Shown here piece after piece: positions 1 through 8,778 of a stretch of 64,000 bases of DNA. The stretch's first letter is position 1, and every line of letters starts with the position of its first letter. The position numbers and the translations under genes were made by a program. This DNA is from Marisalimonas sp016777705 (lineage in GTDB: Bacteria; Pseudomonadota; Alphaproteobacteria; Puniceispirillales; Marisalimonadaceae). The notes below the pieces were generated by a model, which ran no database searches, was not told where the DNA came from, and was given only the letters and a program-made list of their open reading frames with translations. Where the stretch lies: positions 1,922,001 to 1,986,000 of the forward strand of contig NZ_CP159808.1 of the NCBI RefSeq assembly GCF_047717795.1, read 5' to 3'.

Positions 1-280
1 AAATAGAATGATTTAAAACGTCTGGTTGAATGTCATTTGTGTTATATTCTGGTGGATAAAACTCCAATCTGACCTGTGACTGAAAGTCAACATACCCATT
101 ATACCCCCAAATCTTATTGAGCCTTGATATAGTTAAGACAGATACATTTGCCTGGTTAGCTGTTTCCCTAATTGTTTGAAAAGGAATTTGATTTAAATTA
201 TTAAGTATTGATTTACTTGCTTGTTTCAGCTTTGGAGTAAGTTCTTTATAATATTGTTTAATTTTTTTTGATAAAATCAT
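1..280 (-). CDS. MurR/RpiR-family transcriptional regulator, N-terminal part (truncated by window edge)
   Basis: An open frame begins with ATG at 280 and runs off the left edge, giving about 93 residues. The N-terminus has the shape of an RpiR-type helix-turn-helix: a helix with L-K-Q-A-S-K, then TIRETANQANVSVLTISRL and the family hallmark NKIWGYNGYVDFQ, which matches the usual 'LGY.GY..F' motif. Family members bind DNA through this domain and sense phosphosugars or related ligands with a C-terminal SIS domain, which is outside the window. It is divergent from the TAXI TRAP genes with about 120 bp between starts, so it is the obvious candidate regulator of that operon. Family call is fairly secure; the ligand is unknown. 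Confidence 0.75.
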   Translation of the reverse strand, partial: MILSKKIKQYYKELTPKLKQASKSILNNLNQIPFQTIRETANQANVSVLTISRLNKIWGYNGYVDFQSQVRLEFYPPEYNTNDIQPDVLNHSI

Positions 281-303
281 TAATAAAATCTCAAGAATTA
301 TCT

Positions 304-321
304 ATGTTACAAATGTAACAT
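304..321. promoter_or_regulatory. Perfect 8-2-8 inverted repeat, candidate operator
   Basis: The sequence ATGTTACA-AA-TGTAACAT is a perfect inverted repeat in the 121-bp gap between the divergent RpiR-type regulator and the TAXI binding-protein gene. It lies 24 bp upstream of the regulator's ATG and about 80 bp upstream of the TRAP start. A second, smaller palindrome AACAATTGTT is at 337-346. Position and symmetry suggest autoregulation plus control of the transporter; binding by this regulator is an inference. Confidence 0.55.
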
Positions 322-341
322 TAATTATAAAAATATAACAA

Positions 342-369
342 TTGTTTTGTCCATAAAATATTGTATTAT
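342..369 (+). promoter_or_regulatory. Candidate sigma-70 type promoter of the TAXI TRAP operon
   Basis: TTGTTT (342-347) and TATTAT (364-369) are separated by 16 bp and lie about 30 bp before the start at 402. The -35 element overlaps the AACAATTGTT palindrome at 337-346, which would allow repression. In such AT-rich DNA a match of this quality is weak evidence. Confidence 0.3.
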
Positions 370-401
370 GAATTTTTAAAAAATTACTAGGGAGAAAAAT
401 T

Positions 402-1370
402 ATGAATTTTAAAAAATTAATAGTTGGAGGTGTTGTTGCTGGTTTTGCAGCCATGACACTAGCAGAGGCATCTGCTCAACAGTTTGTATCAATAGGTACA
501 GGTGGAGTTACTGGAGTGTATTATCCAACTGGTGGTGCAATTTGCAGACTAGTCAATAAAGATAGAAAATCACATGGTATTCGTTGCTCTGCAGAATCAA
601 CTGGTGGATCTGTCTATAATATAAATACAGTACGTGCTGGAGAATTAGAATTTGGAGTTGCACAATCTGATTGGCAATACCATGCATATAGAGGAACTTC
701 TAAGTTTAAAGATAAAGGTAAATTCGATAAACTTCGTGCAGTTTTTTCAGTGCACCCAGAGCCATTCACTTTAATAGTTAGAAAAGACTCTGGAATTACT
801 TCATTTGAAGGCTTAAAAGGAAAGAAAGTAAATGTAGGTAATCCTGGTTCTGGTCAAAGAGCAACAATGGAAGTTGTAATGGAATCATTTGGAATGAAAA
901 TGAGTGATTTTTCATTAGCTGCTGAACTTAAAGGTTCTGAAATGGCTCAAGCAATCTGCGATGGTAAGATAGAAGCCATGATATACACCGTAGGTCACCC
1001 TGCAGCAGCTGTCAAAGAAGCAGCATCAAGTTGTGACGTTCAGCTAGTTTCTGTTAAAGGAGCTCCTATTGATAAACTAATTAAAGATAATTCGTTTTAC
1101 AGAGTAGCAGAAGTTCCTGGTGGCATGTATGCTGGATCTCCTAACAAAACAACTACTTTTGGAGTTGGAGCGACTGTTATAACTTCTGCAGATGTTTCTG
1201 AAAAGGTTGTGTACACTATTGTTAAAGCAACTTTTGATAATTTTTCAGATTTCAAAAAATTGCATCCTGCATTTAAGAATTTGAACGAAAAACAAATGAT
1301 TAAAGATGGTCTTTCTGCTCCTCTTCATCCAGGAGCTATAAAGTATTACAAAGAACGTGGTTGGATGTAA
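402..1370 (+). CDS. TAXI family TRAP transporter solute-binding protein
   Basis: A 322-residue periplasmic binding protein of the TRAP-associated extracytoplasmic immunogenic (TAXI) type. A signal peptide covers residues 1-26 (MNFKKL, hydrophobic core, cleavage after ASAQ). The mature protein opens with FVSIGTGGVTGVYYPTGGAIC, the TAXI hallmark; further family motifs include ESTGGSVYN, the R-A-G-E-L-E-F-G-V-AQSD segment and NVGNPGSGQR. Length is normal. A GGGAG-type ribosome site precedes the ATG. It delivers an unknown substrate, usually a small organic anion or amino acid in this family, to the fused permease encoded next. A strong hairpin separates the two genes, which should make this the more abundant product. 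Confidence 0.93.
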   Translation: MNFKKLIVGGVVAGFAAMTLAEASAQQFVSIGTGGVTGVYYPTGGAICRLVNKDRKSHGIRCSAESTGGSVYNINTVRAGELEFGVAQSDWQYHAYRGTSKFKDKGKFDKLRAVFSVHPEPFTLIVRKDSGITSFEGLKGKKVNVGNPGSGQRATMEVVMESFGMKMSDFSLAAELKGSEMAQAICDGKIEAMIYTVGHPAAAVKEAASSCDVQLVSVKGAPIDKLIKDNSFYRVAEVPGGMYAGSPNKTTTFGVGATVITSADVSEKVVYTIVKATFDNFSDFKKLHPAFKNLNEKQMIKDGLSAPLHPGAIKYYKERGWM

Positions 1371-1382
1371 TAAAATTAATAT

Positions 1383-1413
1383 GCACAGACACAAATAGTG
1401 TCTGTGCTCTTTT
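1383..1413 (+). terminator. Rho-independent terminator/attenuator after the TAXI binding protein
   Basis: GCACAGACAC (1383-1392), a 5-nt loop, then GTGTCTGTGC (1398-1407) form a perfect 10-bp stem followed by TCTTTT. It lies 12 bp after the binding-protein stop and 38 bp before the permease start, so it probably acts as a partial terminator or a 3'-end stabiliser within the operon. Confidence 0.85.
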
Positions 1414-1450
1414 AACTTGACCTTGATGAAAGATTTTAAGAAACACAAAT

Positions 1451-4078
1451 ATGATGAAATCTGAATCAATTTTATTACCCAGAAAATATAAAAGTCGTGA
1501 ACCTTCATTTGGAAAAGCTATCTCCTTTATTTGCCTACTTTGGTCTCTTTTTCAACTTTGGTTGGCTTCAGATTTTCCTTTTTACTTAAGTGAAATAACA
1601 AAACTAAACCTCGTATTTAATAGTCAAGAGGCTAGACAAATACACCTTGCTTTTGGTCTTGGCTTGGGATTATTAGCATATCCTGCTATTAATAAAATCA
1701 ACCCTATCTTAGACAAATTTAGCCAATTTTTTTTAGCCGCTTTGGCTGTCAGTGCATGCATTTATTTGTATATTTATAAACTAGATATTTCAAATAGGGC
1801 AGGATTGCCAACAAGCATAGACGTGTTCTTTTCTATAACAGGAATGATCTGTATTGGAATTGCAGTATATAGATCTCTTGGGTTGCCTTTATTAATAGTA
1901 GCCAGTTTATTCATATTTTACGTCATGTTTGGGCATCTAGATTTTTTTCCTGAATCCATGAAATGGAAAGGAGCTTCATTAAACAAAGCGTCCTGGCATT
2001 TTTGGATGCAAACCGAGGGAGTTTTTGGTGTCGCTCTTGGTGTGTCAACCTCAATGATTTTTTTGTTTGTATTATTTGGAGCTTTATTAGAAAAATCAGG
2101 TGCTGGTAACTATTTCATTAAACTGTCATTCGCAACACTTGGTCATTTGCGAGGTGGGCCTGCTAAAGCGGCAGTTGTAGCGTCAGGCTTATCAGGAATA
2201 TATTCAGGTTCATCAATTGCAAATGTTGTAACAACTGGAACCTTTACAATACCTTTAATGAAAAAAACAGGTTTTTCATCAGAAAAAGCTGGTGCTATCG
2301 AAGTAGCATCATCAACAAATGGACAATTGACACCTCCAGTTATGGGAGCAGCTGCATTCTTAATTTCTGAATTTACGGACGTCAGCTATTTTGATCTTAT
2401 CAAGTACGCTGCTCTACCAGCCTTAGCTTCTTATGTTGCTCTTTTTTATATAGTTCATCTTGAAGTAATAAAGCTTGGTTTAAAAGGACTTAAAAGGAAT
2501 ACACCTGCAAGATCTTTTTTAAACAAATTCACTAGCTTTATTTTTGGTTTTACAGCCTTAGGCAGTATTGGATTTATTATTAATTTTTTATTTTCATGGA
2601 CTAACAATTTTAGTTCTACCTTTACATTCCTGTTGGCAATTAGCTTGTTTTTAATATTATACTTATTTTGTATTTGGATTGCTTCAAAAAAACCTGACCT
2701 AGAAATTGGATTAACTGATAAAGAACTGAACAATCTACCATCAGTAAAATCAGTAGCTGCTACTGGATACCATTACCTTCTACCAATAGTTGTTTTATTA
2801 TGGTGTGTTCTAATTAGTAGATTGTCTCCTTCACTATCAGCATATTGGGCAAGCTTATCCATTATTTTTGTTTTATTAACTCAAAACCCCTTAAAAACTT
2901 TTTTTAGATATAAAAAGTTAACTTTTGATCCATTTAAACAAGGAGCACTTGATCTGATAGAGGGGTTACAAAAAGGTGCGCGAAGCATGATAACTATATC
3001 TATTGCTACTGGAATTGCTGGAGTTATTATTGGAACAGTGTCATTGACTGGAGCTCATCAGTTTATAGGTGAATTTGTAGAAACTGTATCTTCAGGAAGC
3101 TTAGTACTCATGCTGGTATTAGTTGCTTTTATGAGTTTAATTTTAGGAATGGGACTACCTACTACAGCTAATTATATAGTTGTTTCCTCTCTAATGGCAC
3201 CAGTAATAGTAATGGTAGGAGCTCAAAATGGATTAATAGTACCTCTTGTTGCGGTTCATCTTTTTGTCTTTTACTTTGGAATATTAGCAGACGACACACC
3301 TCCAGTTGGGTTAGCTGCTTTTGCAGCTGCAGCAATATCTAAAGGTGATCCTATAAAGACAGGTATCCAGGGTTTTAGCTATGATATCAGGACTGCCATT
3401 CTTCCTTTTATGTTTATTTTTAATACTGATATTCTTTTGTTTAACATAGGTTTTATATCAGGACTTCTCACTATCATTACAGTAGTGTTGGCAATGTTAG
3501 CTTTTTGTTCAGCTATTCAAAATCATATGATTGTTAAAAATAAAATATATGAAACTATATTACTTGTTGTTATTTCTTTTAGTCTTTTTCGACCTGATTT
3601 CTGGTTAGACAAAATCCAAGAACCATTTCATAAAATTCAAGGAAATCAAATCTTTGAATTAATAAAAGATAATAATAACATTTTGAATTTGAATAAAAAC
3701 AATACTGTAAGAGTTGAGTTTGTAGGCCCTGATTTTGATAATCCAGACAAATTAGTTTCACAAAATTCAATTATTATCTTTGATAAAAATGAACCTGTTA
3801 ATAAAAGGATTGAGAAAGCGGGATTGTTTTTGAATGTCAATGATAATGATATTATAATGGATGAACCATTCCCTGGTACAGCTCTTTTTCAAGAAATGAA
3901 AACATTTGATTTTTATGCTGACAAGCCAGTTATTTTAAAAACAATCTACATCAACAAAAATGATCGTTTACCAAAAGAAATATTCTTTATTCCATCAATA
4001 TTAGTTTTCATCCTTATATACCTGAATCAACATAGAAGAAGAAATAAACACAATAGGACACAAAATGAGAAAAAGTAA
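1451..4078 (+). CDS. TRAP transporter fused permease (4TM/12TM) with C-terminal DUF3394-like region
   Basis: An 875-residue, highly hydrophobic inner-membrane protein in which the small and large TRAP permease subunits are fused, as is usual for TAXI systems. The large-subunit signatures are visible: LSGIYSGSSIANVVTTGTFT, then STNGQLTPPVMGAAAFLI (about residues 275-305) and GMGLPTTANYIVVSSLMAP and ADDTPPVGLAAFAAAAIS (about 560-630). After the last DctM-like helices (about residue 700) there is a soluble stretch of about 130 residues and a final membrane segment before a basic RRRNKHNR tail; this resembles the DUF3394 extension found on some TRAP permeases. It would couple substrate import to an ion gradient. 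Its last 14 bases overlap the aminotransferase start. Confidence 0.92.
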   Translation: MMKSESILLPRKYKSREPSFGKAISFICLLWSLFQLWLASDFPFYLSEITKLNLVFNSQEARQIHLAFGLGLGLLAYPAINKINPILDKFSQFFLAALAVSACIYLYIYKLDISNRAGLPTSIDVFFSITGMICIGIAVYRSLGLPLLIVASLFIFYVMFGHLDFFPESMKWKGASLNKASWHFWMQTEGVFGVALGVSTSMIFLFVLFGALLEKSGAGNYFIKLSFATLGHLRGGPAKAAVVASGLSGIYSGSSIANVVTTGTFTIPLMKKTGFSSEKAGAIEVASSTNGQLTPPVMGAAAFLISEFTDVSYFDLIKYAALPALASYVALFYIVHLEVIKLGLKGLKRNTPARSFLNKFTSFIFGFTALGSIGFIINFLFSWTNNFSSTFTFLLAISLFLILYLFCIWIASKKPDLEIGLTDKELNNLPSVKSVAATGYHYLLPIVVLLWCVLISRLSPSLSAYWASLSIIFVLLTQNPLKTFFRYKKLTFDPFKQGALDLIEGLQKGARSMITISIATGIAGVIIGTVSLTGAHQFIGEFVETVSSGSLVLMLVLVAFMSLILGMGLPTTANYIVVSSLMAPVIVMVGAQNGLIVPLVAVHLFVFYFGILADDTPPVGLAAFAAAAISKGDPIKTGIQGFSYDIRTAILPFMFIFNTDILLFNIGFISGLLTIITVVLAMLAFCSAIQNHMIVKNKIYETILLVVISFSLFRPDFWLDKIQEPFHKIQGNQIFELIKDNNNILNLNKNNTVRVEFVGPDFDNPDKLVSQNSIIIFDKNEPVNKRIEKAGLFLNVNDNDIIMDEPFPGTALFQEMKTFDFYADKPVILKTIYINKNDRLPKEIFFIPSILVFILIYLNQHRRRNKHNRTQNEKK

Positions 4079-5399
4079 CGTTTTCCCTCGACATAGTAGT
4101 TATGATTTACCAAATGCAGTTGGAGGAGATGGATGTTACATAATTGACGAAAAAGGGAAAAGATATCTTGATGCATCAGGTGGGGCTGCGGTATCTTGCC
4201 TAGGCCATTCAGATAAAACAATTCAAAAAGCTATTATAGAACAAACAGAAAAATTAGCGTTTGCTCACACTTCTTTTTTTACAAGTGAGCCAGCTGAACT
4301 TTTGGCAAATCTTTTAGCTAAACATTCACCTGAAGGATTAGATAAAGTTTATTTTGTCTCAAGTGGCTCAGAAGCTGTTGAGGCATCTCTGAAATTAGCA
4401 AGACAGTACTTTGTTGAAATTGGAAAACCTGAAAAACACAAAGTCATTTCAAGAAAACAGAGTTATCATGGGAATACTCTGGGCGCATTGGCAGCAGGAG
4501 GAAATATTTGGCGAAGATCTTTTTTTGAAAAACTACTTGTTGAAACTAGCCTTATTTCACCTTGTTATCCATATAGGCATCAAACTCAAGATGAAACTGA
4601 GTTAGAGTATGGTTTAAGAGTGGCAAATGAATTAGAAGAGGAAATAATTAATCTAGGCTCCGAAAATGTAATGGCTTTTATAGCGGAAACTGTGGTTGGA
4701 GCTACTGCAGGTGCATTAACACCTGTTTCAGGATATTTTAAACGTGTCAGAGAAATATGTGACAAATATGATGTATTATTAATTTTAGATGAAGTGATGT
4801 GCGGAATGGGTAGAACAGGATCATTATTTGCCTGTGACGACGAAGATGTTGTCCCTGACATATTAACTGTTGCTAAAGGCTTAGGTGCAGGATATCAACC
4901 CATTGGAGCTATGATCTGTCAAAACTTTATTTATGATGCAATAGCTAATGGAAGTGGATTTTTTCAACATGGACATACTTATCTTGGACATCCAGTAGCA
5001 TGTGCTGCTTCACTCTCAGTCTTGAACAAATTAGTAAATGAAAACTTCTCTTCTCAAGTGAAAGAGAAAGGCCAATACCTGCAAAAAAATCTTGAACTGC
5101 ACCTTGGTCAAAATCAATTTGTTGGGGACATTAGAGGTAGAGGTCTATTTAGAGGAATTGAAATAGTTAAAGACAGGTCCACAAAAGAACCTTTTCAAAA
5201 AAAACTAAATATTGCAGGTAAGATTAAGAAACAAGCTCTTGATATAGGGTTAATTTGTTACCCTATGCAAGGTACTGTTGATGGAAGTAAAGGTGACCAT
5301 ATATTAATAGCACCACCATTTATAATAAATGAAAGTGAAATCAACGAAATTTCTACAAAACTTAAATCAACAATTGACCTAGTATGTAATCATGTCTGA
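4065..5399 (+). CDS. Class III (omega-type) PLP-dependent aminotransferase
   Basis: A 444-residue cytoplasmic aminotransferase of fold type I, class III. SSGSEAVEASLKLAR (about 99-113) binds the PLP phosphate, SYHGNTLG follows, ILDEVMCGMGRTG carries the PLP-pyridine Asp (D242), and TVAKGLGAGYQPIGA carries the Schiff-base lysine (K271). GHTYLGHPVACAA completes the family pattern. The ATG overlaps the TRAP permease by 14 bp, so the two are translationally coupled. This suggests that the imported substrate, or a product of it, is an amine or omega-amino acid. The exact amino donor cannot be told from sequence alone. Confidence 0.9.
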   Translation: MRKSNVFPRHSSYDLPNAVGGDGCYIIDEKGKRYLDASGGAAVSCLGHSDKTIQKAIIEQTEKLAFAHTSFFTSEPAELLANLLAKHSPEGLDKVYFVSSGSEAVEASLKLARQYFVEIGKPEKHKVISRKQSYHGNTLGALAAGGNIWRRSFFEKLLVETSLISPCYPYRHQTQDETELEYGLRVANELEEEIINLGSENVMAFIAETVVGATAGALTPVSGYFKRVREICDKYDVLLILDEVMCGMGRTGSLFACDDEDVVPDILTVAKGLGAGYQPIGAMICQNFIYDAIANGSGFFQHGHTYLGHPVACAASLSVLNKLVNENFSSQVKEKGQYLQKNLELHLGQNQFVGDIRGRGLFRGIEIVKDRSTKEPFQKKLNIAGKIKKQALDIGLICYPMQGTVDGSKGDHILIAPPFIINESEINEISTKLKSTIDLVCNHV

Positions 5400-6089
5400 T
5401 TATACACCTAAATATTTTTGAGCAATTTGGCTAGTTAAGTTTTGTGAAAAACCTTCCCAAACCGTTTTACCCTTTTCAATAATATAAAATTTGTCTGCTA
5501 AATCTAATAATTGTTTTAAAGATTTATCAACAATTAATATTGATATGTTTTTAGTTTTTAAAAATTCAATAACTTTCCAAATTTCTAATCTTACCGTTGG
5601 GGACAATCCTTCAGTAGCTTCATCTAAAATTAATAATTTTGGGTTAGTCATCAAAGCTCTTCCAATAACTAACATTTGTTGTTCCCCACCTGATAAAGAT
5701 GAAGCCAGTTGAAATTTTCTTTCTTCTAATCTTGGAAATAAATTGTATATTTCAGATAAAGACCATTCGCCATCTACTGCCGTAGCAACTAAATTTTCTA
5801 AAACTGTTAAGTTTGAAAATGCCCTTCTACCCTCAGGAACTAAACCTATTCCTAATTGAGCAATCCTATAACTAGGCATTCCAATTAATGAAACATTGTT
5901 AAAATTAATATTCCCTTCGTATTTATGTACCATACCACAAATTGAGTTAATTGTAGTAGACTTACCCATTCCATTTCTACCTAGTAAAGCTACAATTTCT
6001 CCTTTTTCAATTTGTAAATTGATATCAAATAGAGCCTGACTTTCTCCATACCATGATTTAAGTGATTTAACTTCTAATAGCTTACTCAT
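5400..6089 (-). CDS. livF: Branched-chain amino acid-type ABC transporter ATP-binding protein (LivF-like)
   Basis: A 229-residue ATPase, the usual LivF size. Walker A is GRNGMGKST (about 37-45), the signature LSGGEQQM follows at about 133, and Walker B is LLILDEATEGLSP. LVPEGRRAFSNLTVLENL is typical of LivF. The start codon overlaps the stop of the upstream livG by one base, so the two are coupled. It is the last gene of a five-gene HAAT/LIV operon transcribed leftwards and ends one base beyond the convergent aminotransferase stop, so no room is left for an intergenic terminator. Confidence 0.92.
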   Translation of the reverse strand: MSKLLEVKSLKSWYGESQALFDINLQIEKGEIVALLGRNGMGKSTTINSICGMVHKYEGNINFNNVSLIGMPSYRIAQLGIGLVPEGRRAFSNLTVLENLVATAVDGEWSLSEIYNLFPRLEERKFQLASSLSGGEQQMLVIGRALMTNPKLLILDEATEGLSPTVRLEIWKVIEFLKTKNISILIVDKSLKQLLDLADKFYIIEKGKTVWEGFSQNLTSQIAQKYLGV

Positions 6090-6838
6090 TAGATTTCATA
6101 ACCGAGGTAAACATCTCTAACTAATTTATTTGATTTTATCTCCTTTACTGTGCCTGTTGCTACTATTTTTCCGTAAACAATCACAGAGACTCTATCTGCA
6201 AGTGCAAAAACAGCTTCCATATCATGTTCTATCAGTAAAATAGGAGAATTAGCTTTAATCTTCTTAAACAAGTCTATCATCATTTTTGTACCAATTTCGT
6301 CTAGCCCTGCCATAGGCTCATCAAATAAAAAAACTTTAGGATCCATTGCTAATGCTAGACCAACTTCTAACTTCCTCCGGTCTCCATGACTTAGTTCCGA
6401 TGCAACTTCATCACTCTTACTATCTAAGTCAATATCCCTAAGTATCTTTTTTGCTTTTAAGTGTAATTCTCTGTTTTGTTTTAAACTTTTAAATAATTGA
6501 AAAGTATTATTAGACTTATTCAAAAGTGAAAGAATAATGTTCTCTAATGCAGAAAATTTTGGAATAATAGAAGATACTTGAAATGTTCTCGATATTCCTA
6601 TTTTTGCCCTTTCAATATCAGTTAAATCGGTTATGTCCTCTTGATCTAAAATTATAGACCCAATATCATGTTTAACACTTCCAACAATTTGCTTTATTAA
6701 AGTCGATTTACCAGCACCGTTTGGACCAATTAGAGCATGTATTTCGTTAAAATTTAAATCAATTGCAATTTCGTCAGTAACCTTGAAAGCACCATATGAT
6801 TTTGACAAATTTTTAATGTTTAAAATTTTATTTTTCAT
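6089..6838 (-). CDS. livG: Branched-chain amino acid-type ABC transporter ATP-binding protein (LivG-like)
   Basis: A 249-residue ATPase with Walker A GPNGAGKST, signature LSHGDRRKLEVGLALAM and Walker B VFLFDEPMAGLD, followed by the switch histidine in LLIEHDM. The C-terminal RDVYLGYEI resembles the LivG end 'V..aYLG'. The frame is open to a TTG at 6856, but ATG at 6838 starts the conserved N-terminus, so I prefer it. Either start overlaps the livM stop, indicating translational coupling. Confidence 0.92.
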   Translation of the reverse strand: MKNKILNIKNLSKSYGAFKVTDEIAIDLNFNEIHALIGPNGAGKSTLIKQIVGSVKHDIGSIILDQEDITDLTDIERAKIGISRTFQVSSIIPKFSALENIILSLLNKSNNTFQLFKSLKQNRELHLKAKKILRDIDLDSKSDEVASELSHGDRRKLEVGLALAMDPKVFLFDEPMAGLDEIGTKMMIDLFKKIKANSPILLIEHDMEAVFALADRVSVIVYGKIVATGTVKEIKSNKLVRDVYLGYEI

Positions 6839-7811
6839 TTTGTTTTTTCTTATCAAATAATCCTATTATTCCAGTACGTGCGTATAATATTTCTAAAATA
6901 AGGATTAACCCTAACCAAAATTGCCAATTATCTGTATATGCGCCAAGAGTTTGCTCAAGTATAATAAAAAATGCAGCTCCAACTAAAGGACCATAAAGTC
7001 TTGCTATACCACCAAGAATAACAAATACCATTATTTCACCTGAGGTTTGCCAATCTAAAACCGAAGGACTTACAAATCTATTTAAATCTGTATATAAAGA
7101 GCCGGCTAAACCTGTAATTGCTCCTGATATAACAAACACTAACAATTTAACCCTAAAAGTTTCTATTCCTACCGATTTAACTCTTTCTTCATTTTGTTTT
7201 ACTGCCTGGAAAGCCATACCAAAAGGTGAATTAATTAATTTATAAGAGATATAGACTGAAGTTAAAAACCACGACAAGCAAATCAAATAAAATGTTAGAG
7301 GGTTCATAGTATTTAACATTGGTAAAGAATTTCTCATATAAATAGATAATCCGTCCTCACCCCCATAGTTAGGCCAACTTATAGAAAAGAAATACAACAT
7401 TTGTGCAAACGCGAGAGTAATCATTATGAAATAAACTCCGCTAGTTCTCAAGGAAAGCAGACCTATTATCAAAGAAAAGAAAGAGCTTATAAATATTGCA
7501 AAGGGCCATATTATTAACATTTCTGAGCTTCCAAAAATATCGAACGGCCAATGAAACAAGACTTCTTCATTAATAGCATGATAAGACATTATAGCAGTTA
7601 CATAACCGCCCACTCCAAAAAAAGCTGCATGCCCAAAAGAAATGAGGCCGCAATAACCAAGAGCTAAGTTTAGACCAACTCCAGCAATTCCAAGAATTAT
7701 TACTTTTGTTGCTAAAGTTATGTAATAAGGTTCATCAAAAATTAACCCACATATGGGAATTATTAAAAGAAAAGACCAAATCCATTTGTTGAAAAACTGT
7801 TCAGTAATCAT
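6828..7811 (-). CDS. livM: Branched-chain amino acid-type ABC transporter permease (LivM-like)
   Basis: A 327-residue inner-membrane permease with about 8-10 hydrophobic segments. GVGLNLALGYCGLISFGHAAFFGVGGY (about residues 41-67) is the LivM hallmark, followed by SLRTSGVYFIMITLAFAQM and the cytoplasmic coupling segment NEERVKSVGIETFRVKLL. VFVILGGIARLYGPLVGAAFF is the conserved late loop. It pairs with LivH, whose stop lies one base upstream of this ATG. Confidence 0.92.
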   Translation of the reverse strand: MITEQFFNKWIWSFLLIIPICGLIFDEPYYITLATKVIILGIAGVGLNLALGYCGLISFGHAAFFGVGGYVTAIMSYHAINEEVLFHWPFDIFGSSEMLIIWPFAIFISSFFSLIIGLLSLRTSGVYFIMITLAFAQMLYFFSISWPNYGGEDGLSIYMRNSLPMLNTMNPLTFYLICLSWFLTSVYISYKLINSPFGMAFQAVKQNEERVKSVGIETFRVKLLVFVISGAITGLAGSLYTDLNRFVSPSVLDWQTSGEIMVFVILGGIARLYGPLVGAAFFIILEQTLGAYTDNWQFWLGLILILEILYARTGIIGLFDKKKQNEK

Positions 7812-7812
7812 T

Positions 7813-8730
7813 TTAATTTTTCCCGAACAAACCAGAAGGTTTCATTATCAGTATTAAAGCCATTAATATATATATTAGCATAGATCCAATTGAAGAGCCC
7901 ATTGAAGTAGCATTGGCAGGCTCCATAAATATTTTTAAAAAGTTAGGTAAAAACACCCTTCCTAAGGTGTCTGTAACACCTACTAGTAATGAACCAATAA
8001 AGGCACCTTTTATTGATCCGATCCCACCAATAACAATAACTACAAAAGCTAGTATCAAAATAGGCTCTCCCATTCCAACCTCAACTGACTGAATTGCTCC
8101 AATCATTGCACCTGCTAATCCAGCCAATCCAGCACCAATAGCAAAGACAATTGTGTATAATTTTGAAATATCAATACCCAGAGCTGAAATCATTTGACGG
8201 TCATTTTGCCCTGCTCTAATACGAATTCCTAAACGTGTTTTAGTAATTAGTAAGTAAAGACCGACAGCTACTAAAAATCCAATTAAGATTATAAACAATC
8301 TATACTTTGAATAAATTATTTCAAAGAACAGAGGTATACTTCCATTAAGTATATTTGGAATATTCAGATATAATGGAAATGCTCCAAAAATCCATCTTAC
8401 TGCTTCAGACAGCAATAATATCAATGCAAATGTTGCCAAGACTTGATCTAGATGGTCTCTTCTGTATAACCTTCTAATTATAATAATTTCTATTAATACA
8501 CCTGCTATTGCCGCACCTATTAAACTACCTAATAGAGCGAGCCAAAACGAACCAGTCAAACCTGCAATTAAGGCAGCACAGAACGCTCCAATCATGTAGA
8601 AAGAACCATGGGCTAAATTAATTAAACCCATAACACCAAAAATAAGGGTCAGTCCAGCAGACATCAGAAACAACATTATTCCAAATTGCAGGCCGTTTAA
8701 AAGTTGTTCAAAAAAGAGAATGAGTGTCAT
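7813..8730 (-). CDS. livH: Branched-chain amino acid-type ABC transporter permease (LivH-like)
   Basis: A 305-residue hydrophobic permease. It opens with LLNGLQFGIMLFLMSAGLTLIFGVMGLINLAHGSFYMIGAF, split across the first helices and characteristic of LivH. IRAGQNDRQMISALGIDISKLY is the cytoplasmic coupling loop, and VVIVIGGIGSIKGAFIGSLLVG is the conserved second hallmark. No good ribosome binding site precedes the ATG; a terminator-like hairpin ends almost at the start codon, so expression is likely lower than that of the upstream binding protein. Confidence 0.92.
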   Translation of the reverse strand: MTLILFFEQLLNGLQFGIMLFLMSAGLTLIFGVMGLINLAHGSFYMIGAFCAALIAGLTGSFWLALLGSLIGAAIAGVLIEIIIIRRLYRRDHLDQVLATFALILLLSEAVRWIFGAFPLYLNIPNILNGSIPLFFEIIYSKYRLFIILIGFLVAVGLYLLITKTRLGIRIRAGQNDRQMISALGIDISKLYTIVFAIGAGLAGLAGAMIGAIQSVEVGMGEPILILAFVVIVIGGIGSIKGAFIGSLLVGVTDTLGRVFLPNFLKIFMEPANATSMGSSIGSMLIYILMALILIMKPSGLFGKN

Positions 8731-8731
8731 T

Positions 8732-8769
8732 AAAATAAATTCTAGGTGGCTTTATTGAAAACCACCTAG
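8732..8769 (-). terminator. Hairpin with U-rich tail between livJ and livH
   Basis: Reading the minus strand, CTAGGTGG pairs with CCACCTAG (8762-8769 with 8742-8749). The stem extends inward by a T-G wobble and three T-A pairs to give about 12 bp closed by a CAAT loop. AATTTATTTT follows directly before the livH ATG. It most likely lets only a fraction of transcripts from the binding-protein gene continue into the permease genes. Confidence 0.7.
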
Positions 8770-8778
8770 TTGTATAAT

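Noticed and set aside
1245..1508. Antisense open frames over real genes, for example minus-strand frame across the TAXI gene end
   Set aside because: They lie opposite well-supported coding sequence or the hairpin, have no ribosome sites and no recognisable protein features.
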